Source of the DNA: Bacteroides faecium
Lineage (GTDB): Bacteria; Bacteroidota; Bacteroidia; Bacteroidales; Bacteroidaceae
NCBI RefSeq assembly: GCF_012113595.1
Contig: NZ_CP050831.1
Coordinates: 5,952,001 to 6,016,000, forward strand
Length of the DNA stretch: 64,000 nt
Reading direction: 5' to 3'
The notes below the pieces were generated by a model. The model ran no database searches. It saw nothing but the letters and a program-made list of their open reading frames with translations, and was not told where the DNA came from. Below, piece by piece: positions 54,128 to 62,740 of the stretch. Position numbers and translations under genes: made by a program. Numbering within the stretch: the stretch's first letter is position 1; each line of letters opens with the position of its first letter.

Positions 54128-54145
54128 TGATCACTCTTATTGAAA

Positions 54146-54178
54146 GAAACTGCATCTTCATCCTCAAGATGCAGTTTC
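54146..54178 (-). promoter_or_regulatory. Intercistronic hairpin between susD and the first sulfatase gene
   Basis: Perfect 13-bp stem GAAACTGCATCTT (54146-54158) / AAGATGCAGTTTC (54166-54178) with a 7-nt loop. On the minus strand it is followed by TTTCAATAAG, not a strong T-run. This suggests partial termination or mRNA 3'-end stabilisation that keeps SusCD more abundant than the downstream enzymes. Confidence 0.6.
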
Positions 54179-54195
54179 TCTTATTTAAACATTCT

Positions 54196-56217
54196 TTATT
54201 TTATCCCAAGCGGTCCTTCGTTGGCTACCGTAGGCCATCCCGGATTCTGATAAATAATAGAAGTACTCAAATCATTGGGATTGGAAGCGGTAATTCTGAA
54301 GTGCGTGATAGCAATAGGATTCAGATAATGTGCTTCACACCATGAATATCCGGCGTCATACATAAGATTGTTTGTTTTCACTGCACGGTAAGGGCATAGA
54401 TACTTGCCGCTATTGGCATAGCTCGACACATTGGACGTCTGTCCTTCCGTTCCCTCCTGTACCAAAAGATTCTTTCCGTCCTTCATGTACTTATCCTTCA
54501 AGTCGGATTCCCACAGGTTAACTCCCTCAATCACAAAGTGCTGTACCTTATCCAATGCTCTCCAGCGTTTCAAATCCATCATTCGCAAGCCTTCAGCCAC
54601 CAATTCGCAACGCCGTTCACGACGGATATTATATAATAATGGAGAAACTTGTTTGCCACCCGAATATACCGCCCAATCTAGTTCCCGGGCGAGATCGGTA
54701 TTATCCACCGTCACAGTATAATCTCTCGGCAATCCTGCTCTTTCACGAAGATCACCCCAATAGCCCGCAGCTTCCGAACCAATGGACGTTCCATTATGCT
54801 CTATGCAGTCTGCCTCAATATAATTGAGATAAGCCTCAGCCACACGATATACCGGACAACCTTCAATCGCCGTATTACCATCCCGATACCAATTATCGGA
54901 GAGCCCTTTACGAACCTGATAGCCCGTTACACACCTCTTCTCGTTTATTTCCAGAAGTTGCGGAACATCCGGAAGCAAATCAGGAGCACCATTCATTATA
55001 ATAGGACTAAGAGTTTCACTTGGTGTCATCATAAACAATTGCAAACGCAAATCCCTGTTTTTGCGGACATCCAATAAAGACTCGTCACCTTTGTACTGGC
55101 TGGTCGCATAAATCGGCTTACCGTCACGGCAGAGAAAGCTCTCAACAAACTGACGGGTAAAACCTGTATTTCCTCCAAAACGGATATAGGCAGGAGCCGA
55201 ATGTACCACCTTATATTCCAGCAGATTATAAGAGCGCCACAACAATATCTCCGAATATCCTTCCAAACTATTTGCTGAGAATTGAGCAAAATAGGGGTTG
55301 CTCATTTTATATTTATCATCGTCTGTTTTAACTGTTTCATCCATGCAATCTTTTGCCGTATTCTGTACCAAAGCCGCGTTGCCAATCACTTCTTTGGCTG
55401 CCGCTTTAGCCTCTTTCAGAAAAAATGCAATTTCCGTGTCAATATTGAAGCCCTCAAGATCTTCCGCCTTTCCCGGCCATCCCGGTCCACCGGGAACTAA
55501 AGCCGTACCTCTGTGATAAGTCAGCCAGGAAGCTTCCAGCAAAGCAGCTCTCGATTTCAATAACAGGGCGGCATTTTTTGTGATACGGTTCTTGCCTCCG
55601 GATATGTTATTGGTAAGCAAGCCGATAGCCCGGTCCAAGTCTTCCAAAATAAAGCGTGCCACTTTATAGCGGGGTTCCCGTTTGCTAGCCGCCGTCAAAG
55701 GCTCGGCTTCGTCCGGCAATGTAGTCTTTATAATCGGGAAGTCACCGAAAGCCTCCAGTTTCGACAAGTAGTTCTTGGCACGCAAGAAATACATTTCACC
55801 GATATAATGCTTGATGTTTGCTTCCGTACCCTCTATTTCCCCTTTCTCAAAACGCGGTACTACCGTTTCGAGGAAATAATTCGCTTCACGAATAGCAGCA
55901 AAATGCCACGGGTCGTTCGATGCAGGATTATCAAAAGCCTCTTTCACCTTCCATTGACCGGGAATCCACTTGTTATCATAGTCAGTGGCAGCCTGATTAT
56001 CAGTCGCGTTATCATTTTTCCAAATTCCGGCATTGAATCCGCTGTGGGTAGTGAAGTTGTAATGCTTTACGGCATAAGCGGCCAAGTCATTTTCAGTAAA
56101 GAAAAAGTTGTCCGGGGTTACGCTATCCAAAGGTTCCCTATCCAAAAAATCGTTGCAAGAAGAGAATATAAGGCTTCCCCCCGTCAGCAAAAATAAATAT
56201 TGAAATATCTTTTTCAT
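54196..56217 (-). CDS. SusD-type surface glycan-binding lipoprotein
   Basis: A 673-aa lipoprotein. The lipobox is LIFSSC and the mature start is NDFLDREPLDSVTPDNFFFTENDL, typical of SusD. Helical TPR-like segments and the C-terminal YNIRRERRCELVAEGLRMMDLKRWRALD signature are present. It pairs with the SusC-like transporter encoded 10 bp upstream and should bind the target glycan at the surface. At 673 residues it is in the larger SusD class often seen in PULs with sulfatases. Confidence 0.94.
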   Translation of the reverse strand: MKKIFQYLFLLTGGSLIFSSCNDFLDREPLDSVTPDNFFFTENDLAAYAVKHYNFTTHSGFNAGIWKNDNATDNQAATDYDNKWIPGQWKVKEAFDNPASNDPWHFAAIREANYFLETVVPRFEKGEIEGTEANIKHYIGEMYFLRAKNYLSKLEAFGDFPIIKTTLPDEAEPLTAASKREPRYKVARFILEDLDRAIGLLTNNISGGKNRITKNAALLLKSRAALLEASWLTYHRGTALVPGGPGWPGKAEDLEGFNIDTEIAFFLKEAKAAAKEVIGNAALVQNTAKDCMDETVKTDDDKYKMSNPYFAQFSANSLEGYSEILLWRSYNLLEYKVVHSAPAYIRFGGNTGFTRQFVESFLCRDGKPIYATSQYKGDESLLDVRKNRDLRLQLFMMTPSETLSPIIMNGAPDLLPDVPQLLEINEKRCVTGYQVRKGLSDNWYRDGNTAIEGCPVYRVAEAYLNYIEADCIEHNGTSIGSEAAGYWGDLRERAGLPRDYTVTVDNTDLARELDWAVYSGGKQVSPLLYNIRRERRCELVAEGLRMMDLKRWRALDKVQHFVIEGVNLWESDLKDKYMKDGKNLLVQEGTEGQTSNVSSYANSGKYLCPYRAVKTNNLMYDAGYSWCEAHYLNPIAITHFRITASNPNDLSTSIIYQNPGWPTVANEGPLGIK

Positions 56218-56227
56218 ACGTCGTCAA

Positions 56228-59200
56228 TTAAAAGTTAACACTAAATCCTGTAGAGAAAGTACGAGACAGCGGATAAGTCTTTCCTGACTTGCTCGAACCA
56301 TCCTTCGCTCCGTATCCGGTATTAATCGTTTCCGGATCAAATCCGTCGGGCAAGCCTGTCAGGGTGAACAGATTCTCTCCTGAGAAAAAGACTCTCAGAT
56401 TGGAAACACCTATTTTCCGGGTGATATGAGCAGGGATGGTATATCCAATCTGCAAATTCTTCAAGCGTACATAGGCGGCATTCTGAAGGTAGCCGGTTTG
56501 CACTTTCTGGTTCTTGGCGTAATTGTCGACCAATATACGCGGGAAATAAGCATCCTTGTTAGCACTCCAGAAATCATCCGCTTCTTCGCGGAAGAAATCA
56601 AGATGGGAAGTAAAACAAGCTGATGACCATATACCACCTGTAGCTCCCCAGAACATATTATCGTTCAACCATGCGTCACGTTTTGCCACTCCCTGGAAGA
56701 ATAAGCGTACGTCGAAACCTTTCCAGGATGCGTTCAAGTCCAAACCGAACTTGAGTCGCGGAGAGCTATTACCAATAATTTTTTTATCGCCCGGGTCATC
56801 AAGAGTGGCTCCTTCGGAAATTTTGCCGTCACCGTTCAAATCACGATACATGATGTCACCTGCTCCCCATTTGCTGCCCATCGCATCCTGACCGCCTTCG
56901 GGCAGTGAAGCGAGATGCGCGTCCATTTCTTCCTGGCTCTTGGCAATGCCGATTGTTTCGAATCCCCATATATCACCATTATATTTGCCTACGTACCACG
57001 TATCTATTTTGCCGGTCGTATTGGGATATTTCAAGATTTTCTGACGGTCGTCCGAAAGCAGCAGGTGCACTCCGTAATTAAAATCCCGGATGTTGTCTCT
57101 CCATCCCAAATCCAGTTCAAAACCGGTAGACTGCATATCCGCATTATTCATTTTGGGAACATTCGCACCTAAAGTAACGGGAAGTTCGGGAGCCGGTCCC
57201 ACCATATTAATAGTCTTCCGGTTGAACCAGTCGAAACTTACCGTCAGGCGGTTGTTCAACATTCCGAGGTCAAAACCGATATTCCATGACCGCATGGTTT
57301 CCCAGCCGAGCAATGCAGAAATCAAATCGGGCGCATTCGCTGTGTTGGGACGTGCGTCATTAATCAACCAATGGGAGTCAGGGTCTTGGGCAATAAACTT
57401 CATCAACTGGATATACGGATAAAGGTTTTCCGTATTCTGGTTTCCTAATTCACCCCATGAACCGCGAATCTTCAACGTATTGATGATGTTGCTGCAAGGT
57501 TCCATAAAAGCCTCGCGTGCCACGTTCCATCCGGCAGAGAAAGACGGGAACAGGTTCCAGCGTTTATCTCTTGCAAAACGAGAAGTTCCGTCATAACGGA
57601 GATTCATCTCAAACAGGTAGCGTTCTTTATAGTCATAATTAAGCCGGCCGAAAAATCCGGCTGTCGCCCAATGATTCAGTTTGGACTTATCAATCGTAGA
57701 CTCTCCCGTAGCGGCATTAATGTTAGGTACTGACTCTGAAATCAAGTCCAGCTTTGACGCCTGCAACTGCCGCCATTTATTCGTTTCCGCCTGAAAGCCG
57801 ACCATCGCTTTCAGATGATGCGCCTCAACAAACGTCCGGCTATATTCACTGTAGACATTAGCGTTGAAATAATTGGTACGTTCGGCACCTTCGGTGACCT
57901 TTGATGTTTTCCATGTGTCGCCGGAATAGGGTTCGCCGGCTACGTTCATCTGCGGCACCTTCAGATAATCGGTATGCGAGAAAGCATCTACCACCTTATA
58001 ATTGATTTCTCCAAAGATTTTCCAGTCTTTGATCGGTTCTATCACCACTTGGAATTGCTGATACAGCCAGTCGGTCTGCGAATCACTGTCGCCACCGTAA
58101 AGAATAGGCCGGATGATGGTATTCCCCATCGGGTAACCGTTAGGGTCTACTGTCGGCTCCAGCGGCCATCGTTTGGCTATATTGTGATAAAGGGTATTGT
58201 CAGTCATTGCCGTGGGCTTGGTATAGTCTTTTCTCATGTACTTCATGTTGTAGTTCATGCTTAACCAAGGATAAAGCTGCGCATTAATTTTGCTCGTCAC
58301 CGAATAACGTTGCAACTTATCCCGACGGATAGCCACCATTCCTTCCTGCCCCATGTAGTTGCCCGAAAAATAATACTGGATTTTTTCCGTTCCGCCACTC
58401 ACACTGAGAGAATGTTCTTGCGAGAACGCAGTTCCCCCGAAGACTACATCATACCAGTCTGTGTCCGTATTGCCTATCCAGTCCCAAATGGTAGGGGTAT
58501 TTCTATTAGGCTGGGTGGTAGTGGTAATCACTCCCGACGCATAGTCCTTGATGGCCTGAAGACGGGTGTCATCAAACTGCACCGCCGTTTTGCCATCATT
58601 CAACTGCATTTTATTGAAGTACTTGGCATAAGTGTAGGAATCCGCCACTTCCGGAAGATTGATAGCCTCCGACCAACGGAAACTATTATTATAATTCACA
58701 TTCACTTTTCCCGCTTTTCCTTTCTTAGTCGTAATCAGCACCACACCGAACGGCGCGCGCGAACCGTAGATAGAGGAAGCTGCCGCATCCTTCAGCACAG
58801 ATATGCTTTCAATATCATTCGGATTCAGCATATTCATATTTCCTTCCATGCCGTCTATCAAAATCAACGGAGAAGCATTGGAACCGTCGCCAATCGTACC
58901 TGCTCCACGAATATTGACTTTCATGTCCGCACCGATTTCACCGCCATTGCCGTCGGAAGCATAAGAGAAGTTCATTCCCGGCACCAACCCCTGCAAAGCC
59001 TGGCTTACGTTGGAAACCGGACGCGACAATAAATCCTCGGCATTTACCGTAGATACCGAACCGGTAAGGTTTACCTTTTTCTGTGTACCAAAACCTACGA
59101 CTACAATCTCGTCGAGTGATTTGGTATCTTCTTTCAAGGTTATCAAGAGAGGTTTTCCCGTATGCACCTTTGCGGTCTGCGAAATATAGCCCACATAAGA

Positions 59201-59761
59201 AACTGTGACTGTCGCATTGGATGACGCAACGTTCAGAATGAAATTTCCGTCCAGGTCTGTGATTGTACCATTCTGAGTGCCGTCTTCCATGACCGTGGCA
59301 CCGATGACCGGATCGCCGAACATATCCGATACTTTTCCCTTTATCTGTACGGTGGTCTGTTTTACGGAAGATACTTCGGGAATTTCGGTAGACAGTATAA
59401 TCTTCTTGTTATGAACGACGTATTTGACGTTGGTATTCTTGAATACCTCATTTAAGATGTTAAATATATTGTTACGCTCAGTTAATACCGATACCCGGCG
59501 ATTCAAGTCAACATGGCTGTCATTGTAGAAAAAACTAAAATCAGATTGTGCTTCAATTTGGGAGAGCACCTCTTTTACAGTCAGGTTTTGTGCTTTCACA
59601 TTAATCATAGTACGTTGGGCATAGCTATCGTTAGCGCATAAGAGTCCAACGAAACAAAAACAAAATGCAAATAATAGTCTCATAGATAAAGGAATTTTTC
59701 TCCAAAGGGCAAAAACGGGATTATCCACCCATAATTGTTGGACATAGTTGTTTTTCTTCAT
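56228..59761 (-). CDS. SusC-type TonB-dependent transporter with N-terminal STN domain
   Basis: A 1177-aa transporter. After a long N-terminal leader with a membrane segment (LLFAFCFCFVGLLCANDSYA) comes an STN domain (MINVKAQNLTVKEVLSQIEAQ to about residue 120), a CarboxypepD_reg-like domain (VQIKGKVSDMFGDPVIGATV), the plug (ISVLKDAAASSIYGSRAPFGVVLITT) and a barrel ending TGFSVNF. The STN domain contacts FecR-type anti-sigma factors, so it also signals substrate presence. I used Met at 59761 (MKKNNYVQQL). The frame extends to 59830, but that region overlaps a predicted antisense sRNA and terminator hairpin. Confidence 0.93.
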   Translation of the reverse strand: MKKNNYVQQLWVDNPVFALWRKIPLSMRLLFAFCFCFVGLLCANDSYAQRTMINVKAQNLTVKEVLSQIEAQSDFSFFYNDSHVDLNRRVSVLTERNNIFNILNEVFKNTNVKYVVHNKKIILSTEIPEVSSVKQTTVQIKGKVSDMFGDPVIGATVMEDGTQNGTITDLDGNFILNVASSNATVTVSYVGYISQTAKVHTGKPLLITLKEDTKSLDEIVVVGFGTQKKVNLTGSVSTVNAEDLLSRPVSNVSQALQGLVPGMNFSYASDGNGGEIGADMKVNIRGAGTIGDGSNASPLILIDGMEGNMNMLNPNDIESISVLKDAAASSIYGSRAPFGVVLITTKKGKAGKVNVNYNNSFRWSEAINLPEVADSYTYAKYFNKMQLNDGKTAVQFDDTRLQAIKDYASGVITTTTQPNRNTPTIWDWIGNTDTDWYDVVFGGTAFSQEHSLSVSGGTEKIQYYFSGNYMGQEGMVAIRRDKLQRYSVTSKINAQLYPWLSMNYNMKYMRKDYTKPTAMTDNTLYHNIAKRWPLEPTVDPNGYPMGNTIIRPILYGGDSDSQTDWLYQQFQVVIEPIKDWKIFGEINYKVVDAFSHTDYLKVPQMNVAGEPYSGDTWKTSKVTEGAERTNYFNANVYSEYSRTFVEAHHLKAMVGFQAETNKWRQLQASKLDLISESVPNINAATGESTIDKSKLNHWATAGFFGRLNYDYKERYLFEMNLRYDGTSRFARDKRWNLFPSFSAGWNVAREAFMEPCSNIINTLKIRGSWGELGNQNTENLYPYIQLMKFIAQDPDSHWLINDARPNTANAPDLISALLGWETMRSWNIGFDLGMLNNRLTVSFDWFNRKTINMVGPAPELPVTLGANVPKMNNADMQSTGFELDLGWRDNIRDFNYGVHLLLSDDRQKILKYPNTTGKIDTWYVGKYNGDIWGFETIGIAKSQEEMDAHLASLPEGGQDAMGSKWGAGDIMYRDLNGDGKISEGATLDDPGDKKIIGNSSPRLKFGLDLNASWKGFDVRLFFQGVAKRDAWLNDNMFWGATGGIWSSACFTSHLDFFREEADDFWSANKDAYFPRILVDNYAKNQKVQTGYLQNAAYVRLKNLQIGYTIPAHITRKIGVSNLRVFFSGENLFTLTGLPDGFDPETINTGYGAKDGSSKSGKTYPLSRTFSTGFSVNF

Positions 59762-59874
59762 ATCTTTGCATGAATTAAAGTTAAGAAATAATTTACTCTG
59801 TTTGCGTGCAAACAGTTTAAAGGCTTTCACATACAGGCTGATGTTGGAGCATCGTGCCTGTATGTCTTTTTTTT
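59737..59874 (+). ncRNA. Predicted cis-antisense sRNA over the susC leader (promoter, RNA and terminator)
   Basis: On the strand opposite susC, TTG (59738-59740) and TATCTTTG (59761-59768) form a 20-bp-spaced Bacteroides promoter. About 60 bp further a perfect 10-bp stem ACATACAGGC (59829-59838) / GCCTGTATGT (59856-59865) is followed by C and eight T. The RNA would run from about 59775 to 59874 (about 100 nt) and be complementary to the susC mRNA just upstream of its start codon at 59761. Small antisense RNAs with this layout are known from Bacteroides PULs controlled by ECF sigma/anti-sigma pairs. Confidence 0.65.
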
Positions 59875-59937
59875 GTTTAAGGGGGTTTGTAGTAATTCAT
59901 AATTGTATCAAATTTAATTAGTTAAACATAAAGGTTT

Positions 59938-60954
59938 CTAATATATCTCTATTAGCCTCTTTCCTTGATTTCGGTCTTCTTTCTCGACGTTCCGCCAACG
60001 GATACGTGACGATATCTTAAAGTTCTCCAATATTTCATCTACATACTGATCCGTAAATGTTCCGGTGAATGTATATTTGTCATATTTGGCGGTTTTCACT
60101 ATAAACTCTACATTATACCGCTTTTCCAGCATGTGCAATGCATCCTTCAAAAAGGTACGGTCGAAAATCACTTTCATATCTTTCCAGGACAATTCCGATT
60201 CTCCACTGGTGGTCTTTACCTGTATCTCTCCACTCTTCTTGTTATAAACCGTTTTCTGTCCCGGCTTCATTGTCATCTTCTGTTCACTGCCCGCTTTATG
60301 GTATTTGAATTCTACCTTGCCTTCTACCAATGTCGTTACCACATCTTCCATATCGTCGAACACTTCCAGGTTAAAGCGTGTACCCAGAACTTCTACTTTT
60401 GAATTTTGGGAAGTAGAGACTATGAATCTATGGTCGGGATCTTTCGTCACATCAAAATAGGCTTCGCCGCTCAGACTTACCTCACGGGTATCACCGGTGA
60501 AAATGGAAGGGTAGCGCAACGTGGAAGCCGAGTTCAAATATACCAGCGTACTGTCCGGCAGCCTGAAAGAAGTGACCACGCCCGGCTGAGTCTCTACTTC
60601 AAGCATTTGGACGTAGACAGAAGAAGCGGGGCCGGATTGATTCAGCAACAAGAGAATAGTAATAGCCATCGGTATGAACATGACTGCTGCGGCACGCTGC
60701 ATCCATTTCCACCAGGCAACCGGGTGTCCGGCCGTTTTCATCTTCATCTTTACCGTCGACAGTTCTTTTTCCATGTCCATAGCGTCAATAGTGTTCTTGG
60801 TATCGACCGCAAGAAGCAACGTGTACACTTCTGCTGCTCTCTGCCTGTTCTCGTCCGACACCTCTATCCACGCTTCTATCTCCTGCACCTCGTCTGCCGT
60901 TGCTTCGCCATCATAATATCTGATAAGCAAATCTTCTATGTTTATTTCTTCCAT
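59938..60954 (-). CDS. FecR-family anti-sigma factor
   Basis: A 338-aa transmembrane regulator in the form used here. The N-terminal cytoplasmic anti-sigma region (MEEINIEDLLIRYYDGEATADEV) is followed by a membrane helix (AAAVMFIPMAITILLLL), a FecR domain (about 115-220: FRLPDSTLVYLNSASTLRYP, YFDVTKDPDHRFIVSTS) and a C-terminal DUF4974-like domain (LKDALHMLEKRYNVEF, TFTGTFTDQYVDEIL). It should sequester the divergent ECF sigma factor until the STN domain of SusC reports substrate. Upstream Mets at 60960 and 60978 are possible starts; the longest frame (61041) overlaps the promoter region. Confidence 0.9.
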   Translation of the reverse strand: MEEINIEDLLIRYYDGEATADEVQEIEAWIEVSDENRQRAAEVYTLLLAVDTKNTIDAMDMEKELSTVKMKMKTAGHPVAWWKWMQRAAAVMFIPMAITILLLLNQSGPASSVYVQMLEVETQPGVVTSFRLPDSTLVYLNSASTLRYPSIFTGDTREVSLSGEAYFDVTKDPDHRFIVSTSQNSKVEVLGTRFNLEVFDDMEDVVTTLVEGKVEFKYHKAGSEQKMTMKPGQKTVYNKKSGEIQVKTTSGESELSWKDMKVIFDRTFLKDALHMLEKRYNVEFIVKTAKYDKYTFTGTFTDQYVDEILENFKISSRIRWRNVEKEDRNQGKRLIEIY

Positions 60955-61102
60955 TTTCATGTTTCTACTTGTTTTCATTGAAGAGACAAGCGGGAGAAAA
61001 AAAATACTAAGGTTTATTTCATCTTTAACTATTATAAACAATATGGTTAATTACCGTTTATACTTTCTATTCTTTCGAATAATTATAGTATCATTGCACC
61101 AT

Positions 61103-61672
61103 ATGAAAAACACGCAGATAGATGAGCAACAATTACTAGCGTCTCTACAGAATGGAGAAATAACTGCTTTCGACCGTATTTTTAAAGAATACTACCCTAT
61201 ATTGTGCGCATACGGAAGGCGTTTTGTCGACTACGAAGATGCAAAAGAAATTGCCGGTGACGCTATTTTATGGTTATGGGAACATCGGGAAACGCTCCTG
61301 ATAGATACATCATTAGGTAGATATTTGCTTAAATCGGTGTATCGGAGATCGTTAAATTGTATAAAACAAAAGCAGTTGAAGTACACTGCTGATACTAATT
61401 TCTACGAAGAGATGGAGAGCATGATACAGAACGTAGATACGTATCAACTCATGGAGCTTACCAAAAGAATAAAAGAAGCCATCGATGAATTACCCGCTTC
61501 CTATCGCGAAACGTTTATTCAACACCGCTTTACGAAGATGAGCCACAAAGAGATTGCAGAGAAGTTAGGAGTTTCGCCCAAAACTGTCGCCTATCGCATA
61601 CAGCAGGCTACCAAACTACTCCGCAAAAGCCTTTCTGACCTTCAGCCGATAATTTTAGCTTTTCTAATCTAA
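61103..61672 (+). CDS. ECF sigma factor controlling the PUL
   Basis: A 189-aa sigma-70 family protein with region 2 (about 15-80: AFDRIFKEYYPILCAYGRRFVDYEDAKEIAGDAILWLWE) and region 4 (about 125-178: LPASYRETFIQHRFTKMSHKEIAEKLGVSPKTVAYRIQQA). Start 61103 (MKNTQID) is the family-typical start; the frame extends further upstream into FecR. It is divergent from fecR, with about 150 bp between the chosen starts. It should transcribe the susC-susD-sulfatase-GH2-sulfatase operon. Confidence 0.9.
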   Translation: MKNTQIDEQQLLASLQNGEITAFDRIFKEYYPILCAYGRRFVDYEDAKEIAGDAILWLWEHRETLLIDTSLGRYLLKSVYRRSLNCIKQKQLKYTADTNFYEEMESMIQNVDTYQLMELTKRIKEAIDELPASYRETFIQHRFTKMSHKEIAEKLGVSPKTVAYRIQQATKLLRKSLSDLQPIILAFLI

Positions 61673-61703
61673 AATATCTTTCTTGGTAAACAGACCTGCG
61701 GTT

Positions 61704-62159
61704 CTATTCCCGGTTCATCAACCGATGTTCAGCCACCTGTTCGAATTTTGTCCCCGGACGACCGTAATTGGCATACGGATAGATAGAGATACCGCCACGG
61801 GGGGTAAAGATTCCTGTTACTTCGATGTATTTGGGATTCATAAGTTTGATGAGGTCTTTCATGATGATATTCACGCAATCCTCATGGAAAGCACCATGAT
61901 TACGGAAGCTGAAAAGATAGAGTTTCAAGCTCTTGCTTTCTACCATTTTTATATCCGGAATATAGCTGATACGTATCTCTGCAAAGTCCGGCTGCCCGGT
62001 GATGGGACACAGACTTGTAAATTCAGGGCAGTTGAAACGTACCCAATAGTCATTCTGAGGATGCTTGTTATCAAAGGCTTCCAATACTTCAGGAGCATAA
62101 TCTTGCTTATACTCGGTCTTTCTTCCTAATAAGGAAAGTTGGTCTTTTAATTCTGTCAT
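61704..62159 (-). CDS. queF: NADPH-dependent 7-cyano-7-deazaguanine (preQ0) reductase QueF
   Basis: A 151-aa enzyme that reduces preQ0 to preQ1 in queuosine biosynthesis. The catalytic Cys51 and Asp58 lie in FTSLCPITGQPDFAE with the expected spacing, and the NADPH-binding motif ESKSLKLY is intact. This is the short, single-domain (B. subtilis-like) form. It lies downstream of queC on the same strand but 581 bp away, across a repeat-filled gap. It is convergent with the PUL sigma factor gene, with a 31-bp gap. Confidence 0.95.
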   Translation of the reverse strand: MTELKDQLSLLGRKTEYKQDYAPEVLEAFDNKHPQNDYWVRFNCPEFTSLCPITGQPDFAEIRISYIPDIKMVESKSLKLYLFSFRNHGAFHEDCVNIIMKDLIKLMNPKYIEVTGIFTPRGGISIYPYANYGRPGTKFEQVAEHRLMNRE

Positions 62160-62218
62160 TTGTACTCGTTTACTACCACCTCTACATTATACAAAAAACG
62201 CATTTCCTCTTTCACCTA

Positions 62219-62265
62219 TCACCGGCCAGACTCAAATACCTTATTTATAAGCATTTGAGTGGTGA
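62219..62265 (-). promoter_or_regulatory. Hairpin in the queF upstream region
   Basis: Stem ACTCAAAT (62230-62237) / ATTTGAGT (62253-62260), extended by outer arms TCACC (62219-62223) / GGTGA (62261-62265) with a 6-nt internal bulge. It lies 60-106 bp before queF. The region 62161-62345 also repeats the word TATCACC about four times. It does not match a preQ1 riboswitch consensus. Confidence 0.35.
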
Positions 62266-62360
62266 ATGATTCATTTTACAACCTATCACCGTATCTATCA
62301 CCTATCACCATCAATTCTCCCCCCACGGCTGCTTTGTCCCCGCCTTGCTTGTTACGAAAC

Positions 62361-62536
62361 GTTACATGTGGTCAAACAAAGTGTTTCATGCCTTGAAACA
62401 AATGGTTTCATTACTTGAAACAAAGAGTTTCAAGCCTTGGAACTGATAGTTTCAAGCAATAGAAACTTTAGTTTCCTACCGTTGAAACTTTAGTTTCTCA
62501 CCGATGAAACAACAGTTTCAAGCCGTTGAAACTAAA
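62361..62536. repeat. Eight tandem 22-bp palindromic repeats (GTTTC...GAAAC) between queC and queF
   Basis: Units start at 62361, 62383, 62405, 62427, 62449, 62471, 62493 and 62515, exactly 22 bp apart. Most read GTTTC, 7-8 variable bases, GAAAC, then 4-5 bases. The first and fourth-to-last are diverged. Each unit can form its own small hairpin, and the interior bases vary. There are no conserved-repeat/unique-spacer alternation and no cas genes, so it is not a CRISPR array. Confidence 0.85.
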
Positions 62537-62629
62537 TTGAGCCAATACGTTCCGAACAGAAGCTACGACCATTCTATTCATTAGAACTTACCGGTGACAG
62601 TAGATGTGACGGAAAAATGTCTGGTTTAG

Positions 62630-62723
62630 TTGCTGTCACCACTTGCTGTCACAGTCTATTCATCTTACATTCAAATGGTTAACAACTAAAGTGTGACAGG
62701 TGACAGCAAAAAATGCATTTTTT
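62630..62723 (-). terminator. Nested inverted repeats downstream of queC
   Basis: TTGCTGTCACC (62630-62640) pairs with GGTGACAGCAA (62699-62709), and an inner copy TTGCTGTCAC (62643-62652) repeats the left arm. The palindrome AAAAAATGCATTTTTT (62708-62723) follows. These lie 18-110 bp after the queC stop on the minus strand. They could terminate queC transcripts, although the loop is long. The GTGACAG word recurs at 62593-62601. Confidence 0.4.
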
Positions 62724-62740
62724 ATCTCTATGTAGAGATA

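Noticed and set aside
62160..62360. preQ1 riboswitch upstream of queF
   Set aside because: The queuosine context made it likely, but no preQ1-I or preQ1-II consensus could be read on the minus strand. The leader of the transporter gene, the better place, is outside the window.
62361..62536. CRISPR array
   Set aside because: Units are only 22 bp with no unique spacers of constant size, repeats are diverged, and no cas genes are present.
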